NCBI GenBank assembly: GCA_038363925.1
Contig: JAQQWL010000018.1
Span: forward strand, 372,001 to 436,000
Direction: 5' to 3'
DNA: 64,000 bases
Source: Apiospora phragmitis
Lineage: Eukaryota > Ascomycota > Sordariomycetes > Amphisphaeriales > Apiosporaceae
Position numbers and translations under genes: made by a program. Each line of letters begins with the position of its first letter. Within the stretch, counting starts at the first letter, position 1. Below are positions 1 through 10,113 of the stretch, piece after piece. The notes beneath the pieces were generated by a model, which had not been told where the DNA came from, ran no database searches, and saw only the letters and a program-made list of their open reading frames with translations.

Positions 1-354
1 GGTCGCATTACGGGCATCTGCGATTGGAAAGATACGGCCATTAGTCCGTTTGGGACGTCGCTTGGGGGCCTCGAGACCCTACTCGGAATCCGCACGAGGG
101 AGGAAGGCTGGCGCTATCATGCCAACCAGGGAGAGCTTCGTGACCTGTTCTGGAAGGCATTTTATTCCGCCATGGGACCAGTTTCTCGGGAGGACATGGA
201 ACGTATTGAAGAAGCAAGATTGGTTGGCATTTTCCTGGATAATGGGTTTGTGTATGTGAATGCTGAGGACCAGGTTCCTGTTAGTGAGGGTAGCTTCAAC
301 TTGAAGTATCTTGAGGCAGTTACTCTGAGGCTCTGGGCTTCAACCGGGCACTGA
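1..354 (+). CDS. APH/protein kinase-like phosphotransferase, C-terminal part
   Basis: Open from base 1 to a TGA at 352-354, so the 5' part lies outside the window. The segment reads GRITGICDWKDTAISPFG, then a Leu/Gly-rich stretch and LRDLFWKAFY. This is the usual C-terminal block of fungal aminoglycoside-phosphotransferase-like (APH, protein-kinase-like fold) proteins: a conserved Asp-Trp following a G-x-I-T-G-I strand, then 'isPFG.sL.GLE.LLG'. In the family this Asp binds metal/ATP. Substrates of fungal members are mostly unknown and none is assigned here. The N-lobe and catalytic loop are not visible. Seen: one open frame of 117 codons. Inferred: family membership from motif spacing. Confidence 0.6.
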   Translation, partial: GRITGICDWKDTAISPFGTSLGGLETLLGIRTREEGWRYHANQGELRDLFWKAFYSAMGPVSREDMERIEEARLVGIFLDNGFVYVNAEDQVPVSEGSFNLKYLEAVTLRLWASTGH

Positions 355-472
355 TGTCAATTACATAACCTTAGTCTTTCATCTGATCACCTAGTAGCTG
401 GGCTCACACATCCCGATACGTGCCGCGATATGCTGAAAGTCACATCATACGCGCGGTGACGAAGAAGGAGTT

Positions 473-790
473 GTGTGTCCGAAACTGGCCCGTCTCATTG
501 CACCAAGTAATACATGGTGGGCACCAATGCACTCAGCCGCAAGCAGCAGGCACGAGGCTGTGGTGAGGTTGTTAGTGGAGAGCGATACCGGTCTCGAGGC
601 GAACGATAAGGATCAGGCACAAAGCTGCTATTGCTACTGGTGGTTGCATGTGCCTGTGAGGGATGTTACTCCCAGCAGCAGCTACTCGTAGTAATTACTG
701 TTGGCTCTCGCCGCTACGAGGAGCCGCTAGGTATTGCTAGCGTGATTACCTCGGATATAAATCAGAACGGGACGGGCGCCACCCCTTCAA
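473..790 (+). pseudogene. Ankyrin-repeat relic
   Basis: The frame starting near 473 contains HSAASSRHEAVVRLLVES followed by LEANDKD, matching the helix-turn-helix of an ankyrin repeat and the start of the next one. The reading then passes into another frame (from about 615), where KLLLLLVVACACEG resembles a second degenerate repeat. There is no initiator context, no full-length frame and no long partner. A broken ankyrin gene fragment is the simplest reading. A chance match over about 30 residues cannot be fully excluded. Confidence 0.45.
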
Positions 791-825
791 TAGACCAACT
801 AATAGAAGGTATCGGCATAGCTTAA

Positions 826-1353
826 TTGACGAGACTTTGGAGCAATGGAGTGCTGAGGGCTGGAAGCGGAGAACCTCCCATCTTTTGATCACATTCCCCA
901 ATTCCCGCGCTGGCGCATCTCATGGCTTGATTGGAGATCGACTTTTAGCTTGATGAGTCGGGGAATAACTTACAGGGCAACACCATGAAATGGCCCCAGA
1001 TAACATGAGGTTTTTGTTCCGGGCTTTCCCGGGGTTCACCCTGCATAGATGCTTGAAGGGGAATCCTGGATGAGCTGGGTGATCTAGGGCGATCTAGACG
1101 AGCTAGGTTGTCCACGGCAGGAAATTTATTAATAGACTGATCGGGAGATAAGCTGCCTATACAAGTTAAGGCAGTTTGAACTGCAATAACGGCTAAAGTA
1201 GATGGAACAACCTAGTAACAAGTGAAGGAACGAACGTGAATGATCCAACATGTACCACATATCTCAACTCTCTGAAGTCACGCCTTCTCTGTCTGTACCT
1301 CTGTGCCGATACCCACTTCACCTCTAAAGCATGGGCGCTACTGACGTATGTAA
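826..1353. other. Intergenic, nothing recognised
   Basis: About 530 bases with no convincing frame on either strand. It lies downstream of the ankyrin relic and downstream (3') of the minus-strand gene that ends at 1354. Confidence 0.4.
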
Positions 1354-2249
1354 TCAGGCCCTGATGAATTCAAGTTCAGTGAGTGCCTGGCGCAACAAAT
1401 CGGGGGTGACAGCTGCGCTACTGGTATAGATGACCTTGTGAGTGTCCTTCTTGGGCCCCACGACAACCTTTTCGTAATGCTCACCGGCCGGTGGATCAGG
1501 GTCGCTTGGGATAGTGCCTCGAGCCACATGGCGGAGGTTCCAACCCGTCGGGGTCAAGGTTGCGATGCCCCGACTGGCCTTGGCCCGGGCGGAGATAGGC
1601 AAGACGATGGTTACGGCCTCTGTCTTCCCCCACTGGATCTCTATCTCAGCAGTGGGTTCGAATCCCTTTTCATCCCGTTTAGCAAAGTCTTTGACCTCGA
1701 GAACCACCTTGTTGGTGATATCGTTCTCGGCAAGATATGTGGCAATGTCGCTGAGGAACTGAGGAGGAATCTTTATTCCGGCAGTAGGCGAAAGGCCCTC
1801 GGCGAACTCGAAGGCAACGAAGCCATTCTGGGTGAGCTTGAAGGCCGTGGCGTGTATGTTGTCGAGGTCGACATTCTCGATCGCAGTGGCCTTGGTCCAC
1901 GTGGACTCCTCAATGCCCAGCTCTCTCTCAAGGCGAACTGTGCCGAGGGGGATCTTGTCATGGCGATGGGCAGAGTGGACGCCGAAGTACTGGCCCATAG
2001 AGTAGCGGCCAATGATTTCAAGTAGGGCCTTCACATGTCCTTTGTACTGGAGCATCGACTGGTCGTCAATATAGGGAAGTTCATTGTACCTGCGATTGGA
2101 GCCAACAAGTCAGTGCACACTGGTTCTAAAGATTGATGACATCATTGGACTCACGTGAGGCAGGAGATGTCTAGATCACCCCGGCCAAGAGACTGCCCAA
2201 GGACCGGGATGGCCAGAGGATCGATCGACGCAACGGCTGCAGCAGCCAT
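1354..2249 (-). CDS. Conserved fungal protein of unknown function, two exons
   Basis: I do not recognise the family. Exon 1 is 2249-2155, starting at ATG 2249 (MAAAAVASIDPLA). A 65-nt intron at 2154-2090 has donor GTGAGT, a CTGAC branch site and acceptor CAG. Exon 2 is 2089-1354, ending in TGA. The joined frame is 831 nt (276 residues) with phases that match exactly. The product is soluble, with mixed alpha/beta character, an acidic middle and no signal peptide or membrane segment. The next ATG, at 2055, would give a 233-residue protein, but the clean splice and the in-frame residues before it favour the longer form. The gene is isolated and gives no contextual clue to function. Confidence 0.75.
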
Positions 2250-3618
2250 CGTTGACTGGGGCTTATTGGTGATAGCAGTTGAGTTGAGCAAAGGCTGTAG
2301 GTTTCAAGATGGCAAGCAAGACTTTGAAATTAGTTGAGTAGTTATACAAGCGAGTTTATCATTCGTCAAAATCGGCAGCATTGCCAGTTTATATATTAAT
2401 AACATGCTTCCTCTGGAAGAGCAGTCCACATATCGGCGTCTGCTGCACGTCTTTAATTTGATAGTTTCTGAAGGTAACCGTTGACCGAGCTCCAGCAACC
2501 TTTGAATCGTAGTTAACTTTATCCATCCAATGAATCAATTTCTACGTCCTAGGAGTGCCACACCATATGCAAGTGTGCCATCCCTTGAATGCACCTTTTC
2601 AATGGCTTGCAGTTTGACTCATATGTATGGCTTTCCCAAGAAGTCTGTAGATGGTGTCGTCTGTGTCGTCTGCTAGGTCGAACATGCGCCAATGTCTGGC
2701 CAATTTTCGCAGGCCGTTCTACAAAAACACACTTGGGTGGAGGGAGGCCTGTGCTGCCCTCGTCCTGGGCTCACTAAGTCTAAAACAGCAGTACGTTATG
2801 TATCTTGCATCTTCCTACACATTCCGTGTTCCGTGTACTTTAAAAATGGGTAAGAGATGGTTATGGACTGTATTCGCTCGAATTCTATTGATGAAAGAAA
2901 GCACTTGCAACCCCATCCTTCTACGGGGTGACGAATACTATTTCCACTCTATGCCAATGCATCCGAAAAAAAAGCCAACATGATATCTTCCCGATCACAA
3001 ACGCGTGATTATGCTCGAGCAGGGACGCTCACAGAACCGTGATTCAATTTGTACCAACGGTCGGCACTAGTTACATGCAGGCTCTATTATGACCATAATG
3101 TTTACCTTGACCGGGCATCCAGATGTGTCCATCACCGAATACAATCACAAATATGTGACTACCCTAGCTCCTATGCAGCCTTGCTACGATTAATATGCAT
3201 ATTAATGTGAACAAAGACCAGGCAGGCGTCTAGTAGATTCTACCTCATTTCAAACCAGTGAAGAGGATCCTTCCAATACTGTATATGCATAAGTGGGTCG
3301 GTAATCATATCCGTTATAGGGAGTTGGAATCCTTCATATGTCCAAAGCGAACCAATTGCATCTAATCAGACACGACACCATTCTGCCTCATCCGGCTTGG
3401 GAATAACCGCAATTGAAGAGTGGGAGCTTTTCCTTATGCATGCCCAAAGTTGTCACCCCAAAGAACGAATTCCATCCCACAATCAACTGAATCGAAGGGT
3501 CGTTATTGTGTCAGAATGCCTCTACACATTGACATGACTGATTCTCTCTTGGTCAATGCTATATGTCTTGTTGAAGATGTCGTAAAGCGTACCAAGTTGC
3601 TACCCAACTAAGGGTCAT
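2250..3618. other. Intergenic, nothing convincing
   Basis: AT-rich sequence between two minus-strand genes. Open frames here (for example about 110 codons at 2651-2983) have no recognisable motif, no splice-site support and atypical composition. I see no gene. Confidence 0.4.
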
Positions 3619-3702
3619 CTAAACCTTGCCCTTGCCCTTGCAGTCCGTGCATATGCCACCATCGATCGTGCCTTCGCCCTTGCATCGTTCGCAGACCGCC
3701 AT
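3619..3702 (-). CDS. 27-residue CxxCxGxG mini-protein
   Basis: ATG at 3702 and TAG at 3619-3621 give 27 residues. Two perfect zinc-ribbon half-motifs lie in tandem: CERCKGEG and CTDCKGKG, separated by TIDGGI. This is the CxxCxGxG pair of the DnaJ/Hsp40 central zinc-binding region, reduced to a single unit with nothing else attached. Four cysteines in this spacing could bind one zinc. Such minimal knuckle peptides are easily missed because they fall below usual ORF limits. It could be the last exon of a larger gene whose upstream exons are not visible. In-frame codons just before the ATG (R-R-A) are open, so the exact start is uncertain. Confidence 0.5.
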   Translation of the reverse strand: MAVCERCKGEGTIDGGICTDCKGKGKV

Positions 3703-3980
3703 TGCCCTTCGGATTTCCTGAAGATTATACTGAATGGTGACGATAAAATCGAATAGAGGTGAGTGTTCTTTGTGGTGTTAATGTTGGTTGTGAAATTCGG
3801 GAACTATCTCAGCTTTAAATAGCAACTCTTGAACGTATTGGGCAGCAAGGCAAACTATGGAGTGGACCCCGCTAAGGGCTACCCAAGATTAGCCTTAAGT
3901 TTACAAGCAGATGGACAAAGCATTCCAGCTTATTCCAGATTGTTCCGGCTTGACAATCCATCCACCTGAAGATTTCATCA

Positions 3981-5028
3981 ATGGCAGATGAATACAAGCA
4001 GCATCGTCAATGTCAAACTTGTTTTGCCTTCTTTGCATCGAATGAACAGTTGCTCGACCATGTCGAGTGTTACCGGGTTAGTACCATGATATTATCCAAG
4101 ATTTTGTCTCACAATCGGTGAAATAGTCACGAGAACGGCTCCTGCTTGCCGAATTAGAGCGCTGCCGAATGCATATTGCCCAATCTACCAATCTTCTCAC
4201 GAAGGAAGGCGAAACGGACGGGCTTTGTGACAAGCGTGATCTGCTTCCTTCCATTCAGCCAACCCTGCTTCACTGTCCATTCAAGGGATGCAATAGGAAA
4301 GAGGCCTTTACAACACGAAGCAATCTTGTCCGACATTTTCAGGCTCGTATGTAGCTCCATCCGAACTACTACCTTGCTAAGGACAGGCTGCAGATGTTCA
4401 ATGTCACGAAACTTGCCCGCATTGCTATGAAGTCTTTAAGCAAGTGCATCGTTATATAAGGCATGACTGCACAGGTAGCCAAAACCATCCAAAGAGCATT
4501 CTCACAGAGCGAAGGATCGCGGAGCTTAATGGATTGGTCAGTAGGGAGTTGAATCGATTGCAAGGAAGTGATGTTGGTAGTAAACGACTTCGAGACCTCC
4601 CCGATGCAAATCCAGGCCCGGCCCAAAAGAGAACCAGAATAAGTGAAAGTCCTCCTGAGGAAAATGAAACCGGCAACTCCATACTATCAGATCAAGACCA
4701 GGATAGGTGTGCTGATATAGTTGGTATTACTCTGGGTAGGACTCAGCAAGCATTTCACGAAATGGCTTCAGTCACTGGCGCAACCTATAATCCCATGGCT
4801 TCTCATACTGAGACATCTGTGGACGGCGAATGGTCTTTCACGGACATTGGTACGATGGCATCTACAGACGGTGATGAATGGGCAGTTTCGCAAACACTTG
4901 CGAACATGGCTACAAATGACAACGGGATTTGGGCATTCTCTGATATGAGTTCAGACGTCCCCGCCATCTGGAACATTGCTCCAACAGCTGCGAACATGGA
5001 CGCAAATGGCGAATGGGCTTTCTCTTAG
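3981..5028 (+). CDS. C2H2 zinc-finger protein, three exons, repeated acidic W-motif tail
   Basis: Exons are 3981-4076, 4127-4346 and 4394-5028. Introns of 50 and 47 nt have donors GTTAGT and GTATGT and acceptors TAG and CAG. All phases match, giving 951 nt and 316 residues. Three C2H2-like fingers are visible: one beginning CQTCFAFF (residues ~11-30), one beginning CPFKGCNRKEAF, completed by the second splice, and one beginning CHETCPHCYEVF. The second splice restores the last histidine of finger two and makes finger three contiguous, which strongly supports the model. A Lys/Arg stretch (KRTRI) may act as a nuclear localisation signal. The C-terminal ~80 residues are acidic and repeat a GEWSFTD / DEWAVSQ / GIWAFSD / GEWAFS motif about every 20-25 residues. 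Probably a nuclear nucleic-acid-binding regulator; target unknown. Confidence 0.75.
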
Positions 5029-5491
5029 CTCTGTACGGTTCTTTCTAGTCCAGTAATATTATAAATTACGCCTAACGTACACTGCCATGATACAGACTTT
5101 ATGAATAGGTCACGAATAAGCTCTCCATGTATTCCCTTGGGGCCATGGTACAATACATGATGAGAAACAGCCTTGCTGCTTGCTGTATCCCAATCAAGCC
5201 AAGGGTAGTCTAGCCCCTTAACCACGCCACCTCTAAGATATCGGCATTGACTGATACAAAGAATGTACACAGTACAGCAAGTACAGCAATGAGTGCAGGT
5301 CGAAGCCTAATGTGAGCTAGTTGCTGGACAGTGCGCACGGGGTGTGGAACCTAACCAAAAGTGGATTCGATCACATTTTCGTGATTTTCTCCACCGATCA
5401 TGCAACCGTGGGTGCTGCGGGCTTCTTTCTGAGGGTAGCAAACTCCCACATCACCTCGTCCACCTCTTTTCCATCACTAACCCGCGTTTTT
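5029..5491. other. Intergenic, nothing recognised
   Basis: Separates the zinc-finger gene from the next plus-strand gene and presumably contains its promoter. No motif was identified. Confidence 0.35.
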
Positions 5492-6278
5492 ATGGCTTCA
5501 ACAACATTTTCTGTAGAGGATGCTACTACAACCCTCAAAGAAGATGGATTTCTTTGCATACAAGATCCTTCAATAGGTCACCTGATCGCACAGATGGACC
5601 TGAATGAGTCGCAGTTTTCGCCCTCTTCGGAAGCTGGTATGGAATTCTACCGCCTCCACATACTTGGGGATACCGTAGGGCGCGCCGATTTGAGCTTTTT
5701 CTGACATTATTCTGACGGCCTTAGCGTATTGTCTCTATTCTTGAGCACACCTATAAATGGTGTGCACTGGGGGACTACCGGAGGATCCAAGAAGATCAAG
5801 GCCACATCTTCCAACTCAGGCGCGGCGGCACACACGCCGACGTACTCGTCGTCCAGTTATGGAACGCAAAATCCCATCCCACATACTTCCGCGGTTCACA
5901 CAAGGCTTCCCCAGCAATATTGAACAGTGTTCGTGCGGCAAATCGCATGTTTGAAGTTGCACTTGCTCGGCTGGAACGTGCTGGCTGTGAGCCTCAATCG
6001 ATTCCATTTGAAGATGGTGGACTGTGAGTGATGAGAGCGTTGCCGGCGTGGTTCGTACTAATGTATTCTACAGGGTTATTATGGACGCACGTGTTGCTTT
6101 CGAAATGAGAAACGGATCCCCAGTTACATTTTCCTTTGCCACTGCAGACCAACTGAAAAGCTGGCCCAAGCTGGTACCTCCGACATCACACAACACACCG
6201 CAGAGGGTGACTGAACTTCAGAAAGAAAAGATCGGGGCATACTATGTATCTCAATCGCTAGAGAACAGAGATGAATAA
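5492..6278 (+). CDS. Hypothetical protein, three exons
   Basis: ATG at 5492. Exons 5492-5674, 5725-6023 and 6074-6278 join to 687 nt (228 residues). Introns are 50 nt each: the first has a weak donor (GTAGGG) but a good CTGAC branch and TTAG acceptor, the second has GTGAGT...TACAG. The joined frame gives LKEDGFLCIQD near the N-terminus, a central charged region with SHPTYFRGSHKAS, and GGLVIMDARVAFEM after the last splice. The opening 'LKEDGF' and the GSH motif faintly recall phytanoyl-CoA dioxygenase-like proteins, but the iron-binding His-x-Asp motif was not found, so no function is assigned. No signal peptide or membrane segment. Confidence 0.6.
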
Positions 6279-7646
6279 AGTGTATGGGTTTCGCTGCTAC
6301 ACAATTTGAGTTCGAACGGCTAGGAGTGACATAGGCAAAGCGTAGTAGATTAAGAGAAAGCATCGCTTATCGCTTCGCTCAATGTTTACCTATGTGTGCA
6401 AATCACTATGGCTAGAGACAATTGCTAGAATCGCAGGCATAGGTTAGGATGTCATCATCAGGTGGCGTGGTGGTTCCGTCATTCCTATTGAGCAGATATT
6501 CAGGTCCCAACGAGCGAGGCTCATCGTTACCCCACGCTCTTATGCAGACCAGGGTGCTCACAAAAGAGTGATTGAATTTAAAACTACGGACAGTAGTACA
6601 TGATGCAGTAGTCGGTCCGCGTCTATGCAACCTGCTAGGTAGTTCGATAATGATTGGTCGTAGATACAAGCAGGTACGCTAGACTAGGTTAGATTCCTTT
6701 TCATAAGAAATCCTTCATCAAGTTTTAATAGATATCAATACTGAGTATAACTACTTGATGTGTCTACATACGAACATGTTGGGAAGTAGCAGCCATGCAT
6801 CTGGAATGTACTGGAAGAAGGAATGTAAGACATTATATTATGTATACGGTGATTCAACTTGAACTTTCTTATCTTGTTTTCCTGCTGATTCTACATGCTT
6901 CAGGATGAAAGGAGCCACTTACCTAGTAACAAGTAAAAGACCTGATAGTTACGGGACTGCTAAGCTGGGTAGTCTCTTATGGTTGACAACTATGGGCTGG
7001 ATACGTAGAGCTTCTACATGATGTATCAAGACGGGCATCTGTGTAAATGGACGTAGAGTATATTTATAGATGAGCTAAATTGGAAGATCGTAGTAAAATT
7101 TGTAGTATACGATAAAATGAAAACTTCAAGCAGACATTCCCAACCTTTTCCCCAGAGTCTTGATCACTCACGAGCTTTGCGGAAGATATATTTTGTATAG
7201 CCAGGAAACCCGCCAGCTTCCAAAAGTGTATATTTACACTAAGTGTCTGAGACCATAAAGATACTACGGTACCTCTCTCGGCTGTACTGGTACATGATAA
7301 GAACAAGAACCCCAAAACTGCCCTGACTGATCTGGAAAGACTTGCATGCAAGCCACCGGTTCGTCTTCCGGACGGGGGTTGTAACCTAGTATATTAATGA
7401 CGGCGATGTAACACTCCTTGAACCGGGAAGAGGTTCGTAATCGGGACTGCCATGAATATCACACTCTCAGTATTGGCCATATACACTTCTCTTGAAGTAT
7501 AAGAATACTAAGGCTCCCTAAAACGAGGCATATGTCTTGCTCTTTAACCAGCCTGACGATACCTCTTCAATACACTTCACTTCTTTATTCTACATCGAAA
7601 ATAAATCTCATAACAATTCACTTGCCTAGACTACATTCGCGATACC
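6279..7646. other. Intergenic, nothing recognised
   Basis: About 1.4 kb, AT-rich, with only short frames lacking motifs or splice support. The last few hundred bases presumably hold the promoter and 5' leader of the AAA gene at 7647. Confidence 0.4.
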
Positions 7647-9239
7647 ATGGCTTCCATCAACCAGACACGCCCCCAGCAATTCTACATGAGTTCACTGCCA
7701 AAGGCCTCTATCTTGGACTTCTTCTTCCCGGGATTCACTGGCATCTCTGTCACTATCGAGCAGTTGCTGGCTGGTAGGCGAAGTAGTCATGCTAGCTTGC
7801 TGTGCTTTTTCTTGGCTGCTTTATATTTTGGCAAACGGGCAGCCTTCACCATATGGGGATGGGTGGAAGAACATTTAAGTATGTACCCCCTCTATACCTA
7901 CCCGACCTATCAGCGAGTCTTGCTAACGACGCTAGCTTCTACTGTACAAATCTCTAACTCAAGCGAGGTTAGAGACATGGTGGTACCTTGGCTTGCTTCA
8001 CAGCAGTTCGCGTGCACCGCTCGATCATCACTCGTGAAGATCCGACGAGGTTTGGAAACCGAAGAGGCAAAGAAGAAGTCTCTGAGTTACTCTCCTTACA
8101 GAGGAACCTTTCCATTCTTCTATCAAGGTTATATGCTCTGGCTAAGCTCAATGGAAAAGGATGTAGGATTTCATTCTCAAGAGGTAATCACAATCTCCTG
8201 CCTCAGCAGGTCGCCCGCTATTGTGAAAAGACTTTTGGAGGATTGTCGAGAAGCGTACCTCAAAGCCAACGAGGGCAAGACATCGATTTTCGAGGACAAT
8301 GACGGCCATTGGAGACGCAAAGAAGCGAAACGCATCAGAAAAATCTCAACAATCATCATGGACGAGGAGACAAAGGCAAGTTTGATGAAAGATGCCGAAA
8401 ACTTTGTGCAATCCCAAAGGTGGTATTCCAGCCGCGGCATCCCATACCGAAGAGGATACCTTCTGTACGGGCGTCCTGGGGGTGGGAAGTCCAGTTTGAG
8501 CTTAGCCCTGGCCGGACGCTTTGGCCTCGAGATCTACATTCTCAACCTCTCAAACGTCAGTGCTAGCAATCTGCGCTCCTTGATTGCCGACCTACCTCCT
8601 CGCTGCGTTCTACTCTTAGAAGACGTCGATGCTGTGAACATGACGCTGTCCCGACAAGCCGACTCAGACACACAAAAGTGGGAGGATGGCAACTCTACAA
8701 ACAGCCCTAGAGCCAAGGCCAAGGCTGGGTTGTCTCTTTCAGACCTGCTCAATGCTCTTGACGGGGTTTCGGCACAGGAGGGTCGAATATTGGTCATGAC
8801 TTCAAACCACCCCGAACACCTCGATGAAGCACTCATCCGGCCTGGTCGCGTTGACCTGAAGATCGAACTTCCCCTTGCGGACAGCACCGTAGCAAAGGAA
8901 CTTTTCTGCATGGTGTTCAAGCAAGCCGAAAACGACATTTGTGATCCAGAAAGGCCCGTGCTAGATGGCGAGACTGTTGAAGGGCTTGCAAAGCAGTTCT
9001 CTTCCAGGGTGCCGGCAAACACAGTCTCCCCGGCAGCAATACAATCATTTTTGGTGCAGCATAAAGACAACCCTCGCTTCGCTATCAAGGAGGTGGATAA
9101 ATGGGTAACCGCTGCTACGAAGGGAAAAAACAAAGACCTCCCTACTTTCCGGGCCCATGCACGACCACTAAAACAGATGATAGAGCTACTCCAGCGTCCG
9201 AGCAATGGGACGAGGGGCAGAGCCTATCAGGCTCGCTAA
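7647..9239 (+). CDS. BCS1-like AAA ATPase
   Basis: Two-part BCS1 architecture. The N-terminal part has a hydrophobic segment (LLCFFLAALYFG, about residues 52-63) typical of a mitochondrial inner-membrane anchor, then the BCS1_N region (RGTFPFFYQGYMLW; HSQEVITISCLSRS). The AAA domain follows, with Walker A GRPGGGKSSL, Walker B VLLLEDVDA, sensor MTSNHPEHLDEALIRPGR and the BCS1 C-terminal helix region (SPAAIQSFLVQHKDNPR). Family role: AAA chaperones related to yeast Bcs1, which translocates folded Rieske protein. Fungal genomes carry many divergent paralogues of unknown substrate. A textbook intron (GTATGT, GCTAAC, TAG) lies at 7879-7935. Its 57 nt keep the frame open, so the raw frame would wrongly include 19 residues; the spliced protein is about 511 residues. 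The 3' end overlaps the next frame. Confidence 0.9.
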   Translation: MASINQTRPQQFYMSSLPKASILDFFFPGFTGISVTIEQLLAGRRSSHASLLCFFLAALYFGKRAAFTIWGWVEEHLSMYPLYTYPTYQRVLLTTLASTVQISNSSEVRDMVVPWLASQQFACTARSSLVKIRRGLETEEAKKKSLSYSPYRGTFPFFYQGYMLWLSSMEKDVGFHSQEVITISCLSRSPAIVKRLLEDCREAYLKANEGKTSIFEDNDGHWRRKEAKRIRKISTIIMDEETKASLMKDAENFVQSQRWYSSRGIPYRRGYLLYGRPGGGKSSLSLALAGRFGLEIYILNLSNVSASNLRSLIADLPPRCVLLLEDVDAVNMTLSRQADSDTQKWEDGNSTNSPRAKAKAGLSLSDLLNALDGVSAQEGRILVMTSNHPEHLDEALIRPGRVDLKIELPLADSTVAKELFCMVFKQAENDICDPERPVLDGETVEGLAKQFSSRVPANTVSPAAIQSFLVQHKDNPRFAIKEVDKWVTAATKGKNKDLPTFRAHARPLKQMIELLQRPSNGTRGRAYQAR

Positions 9240-10113
9240 CGCCTTCTTCGTCCATGGCTTCAACACCATCCGTGGCGAGAAACGGGCTTGCACCTGCACC
9301 TTTCAAGGCTTGCAATATGGCAGACGCCTACGAAACGTCCCACGATTATCCGACCAAGACGTTGTGGGAAGATCACGCGCCTATGGCACAAATCTCCTCT
9401 TCCCTGGCGAAGTTTCACCTGGTGTCCTGCAGGGACGTGTGATTGCACTTGATCGATTGGAATCGTTGATTCATGAAGTTCTTTCAGGACTTTCTCTTGA
9501 ACTCGAACCAAAGTCTCTTTATTCTTACTTTGATGGTCCAAGCAAGGATCCAAGCACATTTTCCTGGGTCGAGATGCAGCTGATGACTGCCATCCGAAAG
9601 CTCGCAGAGGATGGTCACCCTGTCCAAATGCAAGGCTCACTGAGTGCGAATCCGCAAAACTGGATCTTTCCCATCTGTGTACAGTGCAAAAAGGGGCAGA
9701 GTCAACACGAGTTGGCTACTTCTGCCTCTTCCACAGGGTCTTTTACACCATCTACGCACCATCCAGACGAGCTTGCGGCGAACGATAGTAACGCCATATA
9801 CGCTGCCCTGCGTTGTTATTCCATTTCGGCAAGGAGGTCTGATCAAAACCTGCTCACAGTCAATCAGGTGACATCACTGGTCCAGAATATTCTTGAACAG
9901 AATTCTGGTGTACTTGCTCAACGACCGGTATTCGACTGCTTGGGCGATCGGGATCTGGACGCAGCATCTTGGTTCGTCAAGAGGCTTACGAAGTCACTCG
10001 AGGAGCTTGCAACTGCAAAGGGGGTGCCAAACACGCCGCCGCCATCTGAGTCAGGAGAAGAGTGCACAGCGGCAGGTGATGAGGCAGCGGAAATAGAAGG
10101 ATTATTGTGGTAA
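9205..10113 (+). CDS. Hypothetical protein with internal duplication
   Basis: An open frame of 302 codons. Its first 35 nt overlap the end of the BCS1-like gene, so its true start is doubtful and may lie nearer 9430. From about 9440 the composition looks like a real protein. Two segments of about 60 residues resemble one another: one from about residue 79 (LDRLESLIHEVLSG...SLYSYFDG...LMTAIRKLAEDG), another from about residue 217 (VNQVTSLVQNILEQ...PVFDCLGD...LTKSLEELATAKG). They are joined by a Ser/Thr-rich linker containing a Cys pair (CVQCKKG). I do not recognise the domain. It lies immediately downstream of and co-directional with the AAA gene, and a C-terminal exon of that gene is a possible alternative. 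Confidence 0.5.
   Translation: MGRGAEPIRLANAFFVHGFNTIRGEKRACTCTFQGLQYGRRLRNVPRLSDQDVVGRSRAYGTNLLFPGEVSPGVLQGRVIALDRLESLIHEVLSGLSLELEPKSLYSYFDGPSKDPSTFSWVEMQLMTAIRKLAEDGHPVQMQGSLSANPQNWIFPICVQCKKGQSQHELATSASSTGSFTPSTHHPDELAANDSNAIYAALRCYSISARRSDQNLLTVNQVTSLVQNILEQNSGVLAQRPVFDCLGDRDLDAASWFVKRLTKSLEELATAKGVPNTPPPSESGEECTAAGDEAAEIEGLLW

Noticed and set aside
2651..2983. 110-codon plus-strand frame
   Set aside because: No motif, biased composition and no supporting splice or start context.
8534..9205. 223-codon minus-strand frame inside the BCS1-like gene
   Set aside because: Antisense shadow of a well-supported AAA domain; Ser-rich composition without motif.
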